64,000 nucleotides of DNA from Glutamicibacter mishrai (GCF_012221945.1 NZ_CP032549.1:124001-188000); one strand, 5' to 3'; positions 8,671 to 17,805 are shown, counted from the first letter of the stretch. The notes: generated from the letters alone by a model not told the origin. Numbers and translations: made by a program.

Positions 8671-11289
8671 ATGGCAGAAGAAAACTTGGGCACAGACACG
8701 CCCGCAACGGTTTCCGTTCCTGACAAGCCAGCTTTGGAAGGTTTGGAAGAACGTCTTTCGTCCCGGTGGCGCACCGAGGGCACTTATCACTTCAACGAGG
8801 ACACGACCCGCGAGGCCGTCTACTCCATCGACACTCCCCCGCCAACGGCGTCCGGATCCTTGCACGTAGGACATATGTTCTCGTACACGCAGACCGACGT
8901 TTTGGCCCGCTACCAGCGCATGAACGGCAAGAACGTTTTCTACCCACTGGGTTGGGATGACAACGGCCTGCCAACCGAGCGCCGAGTGCAGAACTACTTC
9001 GGTGTCCGCTGCGACCCGTCCAAGCCTTATATCGAGGGCTACCGTCCGCCAGAGAAGCCGGCGAAGAACCAGCGCGACTGGGACGTCATCAGCCGCAAGA
9101 ACTTCATCGAGGTTTGCGAAGAGCTGGCAGTAGAAGACGAGAAGGTCTTCGAACAGCTCTTCACCACCCTTGGCCTCTCCGTTGACTGGCGCATGACTTA
9201 CCGCACCATCGACGACAACTCCCGTGCAGCTTCGCAGCGTGCCTTCCTGGACAACCTGGCCAAGGGCGATGCCTACATGGCCGAAGCTCCGACGCTGTGG
9301 GACGTTACCTTCCGCACCGCAGTTGCTCAGGCTGAGCTGGAAGACCGCGAGATGCCGGGTGCTTTCTACCGCTACGGTTTCGACACCGAAAATGGTGAGA
9401 AGGTCTTCATCGAAACCACTCGTCCGGAGCTGCTGGCTGCTTGCGCCGCCTTGGTAGCCCACCCGGATGACGAGCGTTACCAGCACTTGTTCGGCAAGAC
9501 AGTGACCTCGCCGATCTTCGGCGTTCCAGTCACCGTGCACCCGCACCCATTGGCGCAGGCCGATAAGGGTTCCGGCATCGCCATGGTTTGCACCTTCGGC
9601 GATCTGACCGACGTCACCTGGTGGCGCGAACTGCAGTTGCCTACCCGTGCGATCATCGGTCGCGACGGCCGAATCCTTGCTGAGATTCCAGAATGGATCA
9701 CCACCGAGGCAGGCCAGGAAGCGTACGCCCAGATTTCAGGCAAGACCGTGTTCTCTGCCAAGGAAACCATGGTTGAGCTGCTCTCGGAAGCTGGCCTGCT
9801 TGATGGCGAGCCGAAGAAGATCTCCCGTCCGGTGAACTTCTTCGAAAAGGGCGACAAGCCGCTGGAAATCGTCACTTCCCGCCAGTGGTACATCCGCAAT
9901 GGCGGCCGCGATGAAGAGCGACGCGACCAGATGATTGCCCGCGGCAAGGAAATCGACTTCCACCCATCGTTCATGCGTTCACGCTACGAAAACTGGGTTT
10001 CCGGATTGAACGGCGACTGGCTGGTTTCCCGCCAGCGCTTCTTCGGCGTGCCCGTACCGGTCTGGTACCAGGTTGATGAACATGGCGAGCCAAACTACGA
10101 CGCGCCAATCCTGCCAACGATCGAGCAGCTTCCGGTCGACCCGGCCGCCGACGCTCCATCCGGCTACACCGAGGCCCAGCGCGGCGCTGCCAATGGCTTC
10201 ATTGGCGATGCCGACGTTTTGGACACCTGGGCCACCAGCTCACTGACCCCGCAGATCGTTGGCCGTTGGGGCCGGGATGACGAGTTCTTCTCGAAGGTCT
10301 ACCCATTCGACCTTCGCCCGCAGGGCCACGACATCATCCGCACCTGGCTCTTCTCAACCGCGGTCCGCGCAGATTCATTGCACGATAACGCACCATGGAA
10401 GCATGCTGCGATTTCGGGTTGGATCCTGGATCCGGATCGCAAGAAGATGTCCAAGTCCAAGGGCAACGTCGTCGTGCCAAACGAGGTTCTGGACAAGTTC
10501 GGTGCAGACGCAGTGCGCTACTGGGCAGCCAGCGCCAAGCTTGGCGCTGACACGGCGTATGAAGTGAACCAAATGAAGATCGGCCGTCGCTTGGCCATCA
10601 AGATCTTGAACGCCTCGAAGTTCGTGCTGAATCTGGGCGCCACCGATGCCAACGTCCTCACCGACGATGCAGCGGTTGTCACCAACGGTTTGGACCGTTC
10701 GCTATTGGCACGCCTGTCGACCGTGATCGAAGACGCCAAGCGTGCCTTCGACAACTACGACTACGCACGCGCTCTGGACATCACCGAGTCCTTCTTCTGG
10801 TCGTTTACCGACGACTACGTGGAGCTGGTCAAGGACCGTGCCTACGGCGGTCACGGTGAAGCCGAGCAGGCCAGCGTTCTGGCCACCTTGGCAACCACGC
10901 TGGATTCGGTGCTGCGTTTGTTCGCACCGTTCCTGCCTTTTGCTACCGAAGAAGTATGGGGCTGGTGGCGCACCGGTTCGGTCCACCTGACCGCGTGGCC
11001 GAGCACCGATCATCTTGCTGCCGCCGTTGAAGGTGCCGACCCAGAAGTCCTGCCGCTGGTCGGCGTGGCTCTGTCAGGTATCCGCAAGGCGAAGTCCGAC
11101 GCCAAGGTAAAGCAGCGCACCGAGGTGCTGTCGGGTGAGATCCATGCATCTGCTGCGCAGGTTGCCCAGTTGCGTGCCGGCTTCGAGGATTTGAAGTCTG
11201 CAGCCAATGCGCGTGAACTGACCCTGGTAGAAGCCGAAGGCGAGCTGGCGGTGACCAACGTTGAGTTGGCGCCAACCGAAGAAGCCTAG
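8671..11289 (+). CDS. valS: Valyl-tRNA synthetase
   Basis: Class I aminoacyl-tRNA synthetase charging tRNA-Val, with an editing domain, 872 aa. The HIGH motif reads HVGH (residues 65-68) and the KMSKS loop is KKMSKSKGN (about 591-599). Sequences such as WLVSRQRFFGVPVPVWY and DTWATSSLTPQI match the archaeal/rickettsial-type ValS (type 2) better than the longer Bacillus/E. coli type (as recalled). A short coiled-coil-like C-terminus follows the anticodon-binding domain. No T-box antiterminator is seen upstream. The sequence GAATAAAGTT lies just before the ATG and could be a -10 giving a very short leader. A strong hairpin follows the stop. Confidence 0.97.
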   Translation: MAEENLGTDTPATVSVPDKPALEGLEERLSSRWRTEGTYHFNEDTTREAVYSIDTPPPTASGSLHVGHMFSYTQTDVLARYQRMNGKNVFYPLGWDDNGLPTERRVQNYFGVRCDPSKPYIEGYRPPEKPAKNQRDWDVISRKNFIEVCEELAVEDEKVFEQLFTTLGLSVDWRMTYRTIDDNSRAASQRAFLDNLAKGDAYMAEAPTLWDVTFRTAVAQAELEDREMPGAFYRYGFDTENGEKVFIETTRPELLAACAALVAHPDDERYQHLFGKTVTSPIFGVPVTVHPHPLAQADKGSGIAMVCTFGDLTDVTWWRELQLPTRAIIGRDGRILAEIPEWITTEAGQEAYAQISGKTVFSAKETMVELLSEAGLLDGEPKKISRPVNFFEKGDKPLEIVTSRQWYIRNGGRDEERRDQMIARGKEIDFHPSFMRSRYENWVSGLNGDWLVSRQRFFGVPVPVWYQVDEHGEPNYDAPILPTIEQLPVDPAADAPSGYTEAQRGAANGFIGDADVLDTWATSSLTPQIVGRWGRDDEFFSKVYPFDLRPQGHDIIRTWLFSTAVRADSLHDNAPWKHAAISGWILDPDRKKMSKSKGNVVVPNEVLDKFGADAVRYWAASAKLGADTAYEVNQMKIGRRLAIKILNASKFVLNLGATDANVLTDDAAVVTNGLDRSLLARLSTVIEDAKRAFDNYDYARALDITESFFWSFTDDYVELVKDRAYGGHGEAEQASVLATLATTLDSVLRLFAPFLPFATEEVWGWWRTGSVHLTAWPSTDHLAAAVEGADPEVLPLVGVALSGIRKAKSDAKVKQRTEVLSGEIHASAAQVAQLRAGFEDLKSAANARELTLVEAEGELAVTNVELAPTEEA

Positions 11290-11302
11290 TTTCTATTAGA
11301 TG

Positions 11303-11346
11303 AGTTGGGCGGCCATTCCTTACGGAATGGCCGCCCAACTTTCTTT
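11303..11346 (+). terminator. Bidirectional terminator after valS
   Basis: Perfect 17-bp inverted repeat (arms AGTTGGGCGGCCATTCC and its complement) with a TTAC loop at 11303-11340, followed by TTCTTT. It sits between valS and a convergent small gene and could serve both. Confidence 0.9.
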
Positions 11347-11563
11347 AATTCTGGTCCTCCCCCGCCTTTGATTCAGGCGGTGAAGTGCGAACCAGGTTTT
11401 TTGGTTTCGCCTTGCGCCGACGTTCTTCAGTGAAGTACTCACGTTGTTCATCGGCTGGTTGCTCAATGCGATGCCGTTCGGGTGGGCGGTTAGACCCATC
11501 CTTTGACGAGTGTTCTTGTGGCATCATCATTCCCTTCGCCCCGATTGCAGTGAAGAGCCCCAT
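11345..11563 (-). CDS. Small hydrophilic protein of unknown function
   Basis: A 72-aa frame starting MGLFTAIGAKGMMMPQEHSS and ending SPPESKAGEDQN. After a short apolar start it is strongly charged (RPPERHRIEQPADEQREYFTEERRRKAK) and probably disordered. I do not recognise it. Support for a real gene is a GGAG ribosome-binding sequence eight to nine bases before the ATG (11561-11563) and its place between a terminator and the protease gene on the same strand. It is separated from that gene's stop by about 30 bases, so it may be the second gene of a protease transcript. Confidence 0.55.
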   Translation of the reverse strand: MGLFTAIGAKGMMMPQEHSSKDGSNRPPERHRIEQPADEQREYFTEERRRKAKPKNLVRTSPPESKAGEDQN

Positions 11564-11592
11564 CGATTTCTCTCCACTGGCTATCAGGAATT

Positions 11593-12597
11593 CTAGCTCT
11601 GGGCGTTCTGGTAAGCCTGCTGGATTACCGAGCCCCAGTATGGGCCGAACATGGTGTTGCGTACGGTGTTGTAACCGAAGCTGTTCACCGAGTTCTGGTA
11701 GGTGGAAGATCCGGTACCCAGGAACCATGGGCCACCTGAGGAACCGCCAGTCATGTCGCACGAAATACCCTGCGACTGGGTCTGGCCAAACGGATCGTCA
11801 GATGCAGATCCTGCGCAAGACTGCAGGGTCTCGCCGTTGAATGGCGAAGCAGCTGGGTAGCCGTAAGCGGTGTAGTACTCTCCACGTGGCTGGTTGAAGG
11901 CCACACCTGATGCTCCGACGGTGTCGGTCAGGGTCGATCCGTTGCTGTTCGAGACTACTGCGAAGCCTGTGTCATAAGTAATGTCGCCGTCATTTGACCA
12001 CTGCGAAGTCGTGACCAGTTCGGTAGCAGCGAAGGAGCCGTATGGTGCACTGCCATTTTCGTATGCGGGAACGAAGACCCAGCGAGTTGCAAACGCGCCA
12101 GGGCCTTCGTTCAAGCAGTGGCCTGCGGTGGAAACGGTGGATTCGTTGGCAGAAACGACTGCGTTACCGGAGCAAACGTAATCCTGGCCGCCGAGGGTGA
12201 AGAACACCTTGCCGATATGCGAGACAGGGGCTTCCTGGCCGCGAGTTTTTCCGCCGGCTTTGGTGCTGATCTTTCCTGCGTTGGAGTTCGCAGCATGGCC
12301 TGGAACCTTGGCAGCCTTGCTGGTATCAACCTTGGCCGCAGATCCTGATTTGCCAGCGACGAGCGTATCAGCGTTCTTGGCTGCCTTCATGCGGTCGGCA
12401 GTCCAGTAGTCAACAGCCGAATCAGCCTTTTGCGCCGATATCTTAATCGATTGGATGTCATCACTTGTTGACGACGGCGCTGCGACTGCCATCGGTGCTG
12501 CACTGAGCATCAATGCTCCGGCCAGAAGTGCGGCGCCAGCCAGCTTGCGGCGGCCCTTGAGCTTCGACGAATCCGTCTTTACTGTACGAACTTGCAC
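11593..12597 (-). CDS. Secreted trypsin-like serine protease
   Basis: Exported chymotrypsin-fold (S1/V8-like) peptidase, 334 aa from a GTG start at 12597 with AAGGAG seven bases upstream. A signal peptide with basic n-region, hydrophobic core (LAGAALLAGALMLSAAPMAVA) and a predicted cut near residue 40 is followed by a propeptide-like Ala/Lys-rich stretch (about 40-125). The catalytic triad is visible: H160 in TAGHC, D209 in TYDTGFAVV and S287 in GGSSGGP. Cysteine pairs 142/161 and 261/280 probably form disulfides. The substrate is unknown. It resembles secreted actinobacterial trypsin-like proteases rather than subtilisins. Confidence 0.92.
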   Translation of the reverse strand: MQVRTVKTDSSKLKGRRKLAGAALLAGALMLSAAPMAVAAPSSTSDDIQSIKISAQKADSAVDYWTADRMKAAKNADTLVAGKSGSAAKVDTSKAAKVPGHAANSNAGKISTKAGGKTRGQEAPVSHIGKVFFTLGGQDYVCSGNAVVSANESTVSTAGHCLNEGPGAFATRWVFVPAYENGSAPYGSFAATELVTTSQWSNDGDITYDTGFAVVSNSNGSTLTDTVGASGVAFNQPRGEYYTAYGYPAASPFNGETLQSCAGSASDDPFGQTQSQGISCDMTGGSSGGPWFLGTGSSTYQNSVNSFGYNTVRNTMFGPYWGSVIQQAYQNAQS

Positions 12598-13113
12598 GAT
12601 ATAACTCCTTGTCCAGTGGCACATGACCACTATCGATGGGGGTGCTGTAGCACTCGTGCAAATTAGTCAAACACACACTTCACACAATTTCTATAGGAAT
12701 TTTTCCCTCCGCTAACCGCCAACATGACTGCGGATTAGCCTTTGGATGTGAAGTAACTCAGCTTGTTCACAGGTAATCGTGTCTCGCCCAGCAACGGCCA
12801 TGTGATCTAAGACTGAACTAACCCGATTGCACGTCCGACATAAGCGTCCGCGAAATCTCGGCAGAGGATGCCAACTAGCAATACTCCTGGGCCAATTCAG
12901 GAACGCCCTGGTTCAGTGCCAAAAAATATGAAAGAAAAACTTCGGTATCAGGTACTTGGCCACCGCGACGGATAGTGCGGGCCGTCCAAAAATTCATTGC
13001 GATTAGCCTTAAAAGACCGACTTATTAACCTCGGAGGACTGCAGAAAGTGAGAATCCTTGTTCATTCCCGCTGCAGTTCATGAACCTGTTCAGCCTCTAT
13101 GCAGGGACAACCT
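12598..13113. other. Intergenic stretch of about 500 bases
   Basis: No long coding frame with good support is seen on either strand. The right part carries a short translated-looking unit: CGGAGG at 13032-13037, then a GTG-started 11-codon frame (13048-13083, MRILVHSRCSS). A 7-bp inverted repeat ACTGCAG/CTGCAGT (13038-13044 and 13071-13077) flanks it. No gene on the plus strand follows. The left part presumably holds the protease promoter. Confidence 0.4.
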
Positions 13114-14070
13114 TCACAACAACGACGCCCTCGCCGTCGACCGCCGTTGATGCAGCGCCCATTTCCGGCTCAGAGGGATGGACGCAGCTCCAAGAAGACC
13201 TGCTGCGACAGCTGTCACGGTCAATGATGTTGCCAGCCCGCTGCTCATTTGGTCGAAAATTGCTCTGGCCACTTCACTGTCAATGTTGGAAAGCATCCGT
13301 TCTTGAATATAGTCAGGAATAAGAGTTTTCGAGGCAATGAAGCTAAGGCCACTCACGAGAGCTACCCATAGCAGTGCCTTCGAAAGATGCCTCGGACCGA
13401 GCAGAACGCCAGCGATCAGCACAGCGGCATTAAGGTAGAGCGCCCACGGCCCTACTCTGTCCACGAGCAGATACGCCTTTTGGACAGTCGGCAGCGCATC
13501 ACTTTGGATCAATTTCATGTTCCACTCGAAATTGCCTGTTGCCGGCAAATCTGGAATTCCCAAACCGGTCAAGGACTTCGAGATCTCGGCTACTACATCG
13601 TCCAACTTGAAAGTTAGATTTCCAGCCTGGTCCAGGGAAGCAGAACTTTGGCCGGTGAAGATACGATCAGTGCTTTGATGACTCGTGCGCAATGCCGTTT
13701 GCCAGAGGGAAGCAAAGTTCTCGGATTGAACGACGCGCAACGCCGAGTTCTCAATAGCCTGGTTTGCTTTAGTTGCAATCTCTTCTGTGGGGATGAGACT
13801 CGACAGCCAACCGGTACCCGTCACCTCGTCAAGGCGTTCTTCGATGCGAAGGTGGTCGGAAACTGACTGCGCTACTTGCTCAGACACCAATTCCTGGAGT
13901 TCTTGGTCCTGAGCGAGCGGACTCATAGTCTTCACAAAGCCATCAGTGTCCGTCAGATGCCCTGCAGCCCATGCTGCTGAGATGGAGATCGGTGCTGCTA
14001 TCACCGACGCCACCAGGCAAATGGTCGATAGCACGCTTCGCCAGAGAGATGGACGCAAGCTATTTTCCAC
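13114..14070 (-). CDS. Membrane protein of unknown function
   Basis: A 318-aa protein from a GTG start with GGGAG seven bases upstream. One hydrophobic segment lies near the N-terminus (about residues 14-35) and three near the C-terminus (LYLNAAVLIAGVLLG, LLWVALVSGLSFIA, LTVTAVAAGLLGAASI). Between them is a polar, probably extracytoplasmic domain of about 165 residues. This layout is common in uncharacterised actinobacterial integral membrane proteins; I do not recognise a functional motif. It lies alone between intergenic spacers, so its neighbours give no hint. Confidence 0.75.
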   Translation of the reverse strand: MENSLRPSLWRSVLSTICLVASVIAAPISISAAWAAGHLTDTDGFVKTMSPLAQDQELQELVSEQVAQSVSDHLRIEERLDEVTGTGWLSSLIPTEEIATKANQAIENSALRVVQSENFASLWQTALRTSHQSTDRIFTGQSSASLDQAGNLTFKLDDVVAEISKSLTGLGIPDLPATGNFEWNMKLIQSDALPTVQKAYLLVDRVGPWALYLNAAVLIAGVLLGPRHLSKALLWVALVSGLSFIASKTLIPDYIQERMLSNIDSEVARAIFDQMSSGLATSLTVTAVAAGLLGAASIPLSRKWALHQRRSTARASLL

Positions 14071-14176
14071 ACTGTACTCCCTACAAATGATGGCCTACCT
14101 ATCCCCCGCCCATTAATCGTTGCACAGGGTGTTGTGAATTAAGCTGGATTCCGGCATGCGTTGGCGGATCAAAGCG

Positions 14177-14213
14177 ACAACGGACGCCCGCTGTATTCAG
14201 GGGCGTCCGTTGT
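14177..14213 (-). terminator. Terminator after the mycothiol-type reductase gene
   Basis: Perfect 13-bp inverted repeat (ACAACGGACGCCC and its complement) with an 11-base loop, just after the stop of the minus-strand gene. The following sequence is only weakly T-rich. Confidence 0.7.
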
Positions 14214-14231
14214 ACCGAGTTCTCGGAATGT

Positions 14232-14840
14232 TTAGTCGAAGGTCGGGCTCTCAGTGCGAGTACGCTTCATTTCAAAGAAGTATGGGAATGATGCTAACTG
14301 CGCTGCCGCGTCAAACATCTTTCCTGCATCTTCGCCGGTCGGAACACGGGTAATCACAGGTCCGAAGAAGGCAACGCCGTCAACAGCAACAATCGGGGTG
14401 CCAACGTCTTGGCCGACTTTGCTGATGCCGGTCTCGTGGCTGGCACGCAATGCCTCGTCGTTGGCATCGGTGTGTGCTGCTTCGGCAAGTTCCGCGGGCA
14501 GCCCGGTCTTCTCAAGGGCCTTCTTGATAACTTCGTCGCGGTCTGTGACTTTCTCGTAATGGAACAATTCGCCCATTGCGGTGTACAGCTTATCTTTTGC
14601 TTCTTCGCCGTGCAGCTCGGCAGCCTTCAAGACTACGCGAACCGGTCCCCAGGATGAATCCATCATTGCGCGGTAATCTTCAGGCAAATCCCGGCCTTCG
14701 TTAAGGACAGAGAGGCTCATGACGTTCCAAGAAACGTCGATGTCGCGCACCTTCTCAACTTCCTTGATCCATCGGCTCGTGGCCCAGGCGAATGGGCAAA
14801 TAGGATCAAACCAGAAATCAACGTGCTGACGCTCGGCCAT
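14232..14840 (-). CDS. Mycothiol-dependent nitroreductase-like DsbA-fold protein (Rv2466c type)
   Basis: Thioredoxin-fold protein of 202 aa that closely resembles, from memory, M. tuberculosis Rv2466c, a mycothiol-dependent reductase. Matching segments are DFWFDPICPF, WGPVRVVLKA, VGTPIVAVDGVAFFGPV and FFEMKRTRTESPTFD. The active site here is C15-P-F-A18: the nucleophilic cysteine is kept but the second cysteine of the usual CPWC is alanine. That would restrict it to a monothiol (mycothiol-resolved) mechanism. It lies close to clpX and nei/rpiB as in mycobacteria. A hairpin terminator follows. The exact substrate is unknown. Confidence 0.85.
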   Translation of the reverse strand: MAERQHVDFWFDPICPFAWATSRWIKEVEKVRDIDVSWNVMSLSVLNEGRDLPEDYRAMMDSSWGPVRVVLKAAELHGEEAKDKLYTAMGELFHYEKVTDRDEVIKKALEKTGLPAELAEAAHTDANDEALRASHETGISKVGQDVGTPIVAVDGVAFFGPVITRVPTGEDAGKMFDAAAQLASFPYFFEMKRTRTESPTFD

Positions 14841-14888
14841 GATTTACCAACTTCCTTACCGAATTAAAACTATTGAATCTTTTACTGT

Positions 14889-16181
14889 CTAAGCAGACTT
14901 CTTATCGCGCTTGGCGACCATGGCGTGTGAGAGCATCGCTGGCTCTTCACCGTCGATGACCGTGGCACGCGTAACCACCACTTCAGCTACATCTTCGCGG
15001 CTCGGCAGATCGAACATGACGCCGCCGAGTGTCTCCTCGAGAATCGAACGGAGGCCACGAGCACCGGTCTCGCGCTCGATGGCCAATTCCGCGACTGCGT
15101 CGAGCGCCGACTGATCGAAGCTCAGAGCAACCCCATCCATCTGGAACATCTTCTGATATTGCTTGAGCAAAGCATTCTTTGGTTCGGTCAAAACACGAAC
15201 CAGTGCGTCCTTGTCCAGATGTTCAACGGTGGTTATAACAGGAAGACGACCAATGAATTCTGGAATCAAACCGAACTTCAACAAGTCTTCGGGACGTACG
15301 TCCGAGTACGATGCCGTCTCGCTCTTCAGCGCTGTCAACGGAGCTCCGAAGCCAATTCCCTTTTGTCCAGCGCGGGAGGAAATGATTTCTTCCAAGCCAG
15401 CGAAAGCGCCAGCGACGATGAACAGGATGTTGGTGGTATCCAGCTGGATAAAGTCCTGATGCGGATGCTTGCGACCGCCCTGCGGCGGTACAGCAGCTAC
15501 TGTTCCTTCAAGGATTTTCAGCAATGCTTGCTGTACGCCTTCACCGGACACGTCACGAGTAATCGATGGGTTTTCGCTCTTACGTGAAATCTTGTCGATT
15601 TCATCGATATAGATGATGCCAGTTTCGGCCTTTTTAACGTCGTAGTCTGCTGCCTGCAACAGCTTAAGCAGGATGTTCTCGACGTCTTCACCCACATAGC
15701 CGGCCTCGGTCAGGCTTGTTGCGTCAGCTACGGCGAACGGCACATTGAGCTTTTTGGCCAATGACTGCGCCAGATAAGTCTTACCGCAGCCGGTCGGGCC
15801 AATGAGCATGATGTTCGACTTTGAGACTTCCACTTCACCCAGGGGGTCATCATTAGTCAAAGCGGCCACCGGCCCGTGATCCTGGTTTCCGTGGATGCGC
15901 TTGTAGTGGTTGTAGACCGCTACTGACAGGGCGCGCTTGGCGTTCTCCTGGCCAATGACATATTCCTGCAGGGAGTCAAAGATCTCTCGTGGCTTGGCCA
16001 GCGAGAACTCTTCGTGCACTTGCTCTTCAGCGAACTCCTCGGCAATGATCTCATTGCAAAGCTCAATGCACTCGGTACAAATGTAGACACCATGGCCTGC
16101 AATTAGCTTCTTAACCTGCTTTTGACTCTTCCCGCAGAAAGAGCATTTCAGTAGATCCGAGCCTTCACCCATGCGTCCCAT
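14889..16181 (-). CDS. clpX: ATP-dependent Clp protease ATP-binding subunit ClpX
   Basis: AAA+ unfoldase that feeds substrates to the ClpP1P2 peptidase, 430 aa. The N-terminal C4 zinc domain is complete (C13, C16, C35, C38). Walker A is GPTGCGKT, Walker [10 protein letters not shown], and the ClpP-contact IGF-type loop reads IGFGAP. The RKHPHQDF pore-side segment and sensor [12 protein letters not shown] are present. AGGAG lies nine bases before the chosen ATG. It follows clpP1 and clpP2 on the same strand but is separated from clpP2 by 168 bases that contain a large hairpin and a likely promoter (-10 TAGAAT). Confidence 0.97.
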   Translation of the reverse strand: MGRMGEGSDLLKCSFCGKSQKQVKKLIAGHGVYICTECIELCNEIIAEEFAEEQVHEEFSLAKPREIFDSLQEYVIGQENAKRALSVAVYNHYKRIHGNQDHGPVAALTNDDPLGEVEVSKSNIMLIGPTGCGKTYLAQSLAKKLNVPFAVADATSLTEAGYVGEDVENILLKLLQAADYDVKKAETGIIYIDEIDKISRKSENPSITRDVSGEGVQQALLKILEGTVAAVPPQGGRKHPHQDFIQLDTTNILFIVAGAFAGLEEIISSRAGQKGIGFGAPLTALKSETASYSDVRPEDLLKFGLIPEFIGRLPVITTVEHLDKDALVRVLTEPKNALLKQYQKMFQMDGVALSFDQSALDAVAELAIERETGARGLRSILEETLGGVMFDLPSREDVAEVVVTRATVIDGEEPAMLSHAMVAKRDKKSA

Positions 16182-16224
16182 CGCACCATTCTCCTGTTTA
16201 CTTGAGTAGCTGTGGACTTACTCA

Positions 16225-16230
16225 ATTCTA
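16225..16230 (-). promoter_or_regulatory. clpX: Putative -10 element of a clpX promoter
   Basis: TAGAAT on the minus strand, about 44 bases before the clpX start. No convincing -35 hexamer is seen. It suggests that clpX can be transcribed separately from clpP1P2. Confidence 0.4.
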
Positions 16231-16259
16231 GGCTAGTTGTCCCCCAAATTAGATGAATA

Positions 16260-16322
16260 TGGCGGTTTACCTGTGTTGCGCCACTTCACTTTTGTGAAGT
16301 GCGATCACTTGGTAAACCGCCA
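16260..16322 (-). other. Two-stem inverted repeat between clpP2 and clpX
   Basis: A perfect 12-bp outer repeat (TGGCGGTTTACC at 16260-16271 with its complement at 16311-16322) encloses a second perfect 8-bp hairpin (CACTTCAC at 16282-16289, GTGAAGTG at 16294-16301, TTTT between). It could end clpP1P2 transcripts, but no T-run follows the outer stem on the minus strand. A processing or regulatory structure is also possible. Confidence 0.6.
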
Positions 16323-16349
16323 TTCATCGGGGATTATTCCGAAAAAGAG

Positions 16350-17009
16350 CTAGTTGCCCAGCTGTGCGCGGTTAAGCTTGCGTGGCGTCAATACCTCGTC
16401 GACGATTCCGTAGGCCTTGGCTTCAGCTGCAGTCATGAACAAGTCGCGCTCTACGTCGTCACGAACCTTTTCCACTGGCTGGCCCGAGTGGGAAGCCAAA
16501 GTCTCTTCCAGCCAGCCGCGCATGCGCATGACTTCTTCAGCCTGGATCTGCAGATCGGTTGCGGTACCGCGTTCGCCGCCACCCATTGCAGGCTGGTGGA
16601 TCAGCACACGTGCGTTAGGCAGAGCCAGACGCTTGCCCGGCGTACCGGCAGCCAACAGGACTGCAGCAGCCGATGCTGCCTGGCCCAAGCACACGGTCTG
16701 GACTTCCGGACGAATGAACTGGATCGTGTCATAGATGGCAGTCATCGCGGTGAACGAACCACCTGGCGAGTTGATGTACAGGGTGACATCGCGTTCCGGG
16801 TCCATGGATTCCAGGACCAGCAACTGGGCCATAACGTCGTCAGCTGATGCGTCGTCTACCTGGGCACCAAGGAAAATGATGCGGTCTTCGAACAGCTTTG
16901 CGTATGGATCCTGGCGCTTGAACCCGTAGGGGGTACGCTCTTCGAACTGCGGGAGGATGTATCGAGCCGAAGGCATCTGGCCAGCGACAGCTTCAGGATT
17001 GAAGTTCAT
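16350..17009 (-). CDS. clpP2: ATP-dependent Clp protease proteolytic subunit ClpP2
   Basis: Serine peptidase ring subunit, 219 aa. The nucleophile Ser is in LGQAASAAAVLLAAG, His in VLIHQPAMGG, and Asp further on in RDDVERDLFMTAAEA. The longer N-terminus (MNFNPEAVAGQMPSARYILPQFEER) resembles actinobacterial ClpP2. In mycobacteria ClpP1 and ClpP2 form a mixed tetradecamer; ClpP2 provides the docking face for ClpX/ClpC. It lies 46 bases after clpP1, so the two subunits are probably made from one mRNA in similar amounts. Confidence 0.96.
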   Translation of the reverse strand: MNFNPEAVAGQMPSARYILPQFEERTPYGFKRQDPYAKLFEDRIIFLGAQVDDASADDVMAQLLVLESMDPERDVTLYINSPGGSFTAMTAIYDTIQFIRPEVQTVCLGQAASAAAVLLAAGTPGKRLALPNARVLIHQPAMGGGERGTATDLQIQAEEVMRMRGWLEETLASHSGQPVEKVRDDVERDLFMTAAEAKAYGIVDEVLTPRKLNRAQLGN

Positions 17010-17055
17010 GGTTTTCTCCTAGGACAAATCTTTGGGAATCAAGTGGTGAGTTCGA

Positions 17056-17679
17056 CTACTGACGCTCTACGCCGCCGCCACCGGTAACGGAGCCGGCGTG
17101 CTTGGCGATCTGGTCGAAGAAGCCATAGGCAAGGCCCTCTTCTGCGGTGAACCACTTGTCACGCTGGTTATCGATCAGGATCTGCTCAACAGTCTGTCCG
17201 GTCTGCTCGGCGGTCAGATCACTCATGACCTTCTTCATGTGCATGATCAGCTCAGCCTGAATCTTGATGTCCGACGCGGTACCGCCGATGCCGCCCGAAG
17301 GCTGGTGCATCAGGATGCGTGCATTCGGAGTCGCGAAGCGCTTGCCCGGGGTGCCCGAGGAAAGCAGGAACTGTCCCATCGATGCAGCAAGACCGGTGGC
17401 GACGGTGACAACATCATTCGGGATGAAGTTCATCGTGTCGTAGATTGCCATGCCTGCGGTGATCGAACCGCCCGGCGAGTTGATGTACAGGTAGATGTCC
17501 TTCTCAGGGTCTTCTGCCGAAAGCAGGAGCAACTGCGAGCAAATTGCGTTCGCATTGTCGTCGCGGACTTCGGAGCCCAGCCAGATGATGCGCTCCTTGA
17601 GCAAGCGGTTGTAGATGTAGTCATCACGGCTGGCCGGATCGACGGCTGCCATAGTAGGAGTGCGCGAATCATTTGACAT
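17056..17679 (-). CDS. clpP1: ATP-dependent Clp protease proteolytic subunit ClpP1
   Basis: First of the two ClpP genes, 207 aa from ATG at 17679 with AGAGG upstream; an upstream in-frame TTG lacks support. Catalytic Ser is in [13 protein letters not shown] and His in ILMHQPSGG, with the Asp region [15 protein letters not shown] ClgR-type box (17806-17816) lies about 130 bases upstream, as expected for a gene activated by ClgR in corynebacteria and streptomycetes. The trigger factor gene is upstream but is separated by a strong terminator, so clpP1P2 probably has its own promoter. Confidence 0.96.
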   Translation of the reverse strand: MSNDSRTPTMAAVDPASRDDYIYNRLLKERIIWLGSEVRDDNANAICSQLLLLSAEDPEKDIYLYINSPGGSITAGMAIYDTMNFIPNDVVTVATGLAASMGQFLLSSGTPGKRFATPNARILMHQPSGGIGGTASDIKIQAELIMHMKKVMSDLTAEQTGQTVEQILIDNQRDKWFTAEEGLAYGFFDQIAKHAGSVTGGGGVERQ

Positions 17680-17805
17680 GTTCTCTACCTCTTCCAAACG
17701 TGTAGATCAGATTCTGGAATTTCTATTTCTAATCCCAAAGCTGCAACTGGTTACTTTGAGATTACTTACTTCAAGGCTTTCATGGGGCGTTTCATGCCCT
17801 TGTTT

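Noticed and set aside
13080..13322. 80-codon plus-strand frame opposite the 3' end of the membrane protein gene
   Set aside because: Low-complexity Thr/Ser stretch, overlap with a better supported gene and no ribosome-binding site directly before its ATG.
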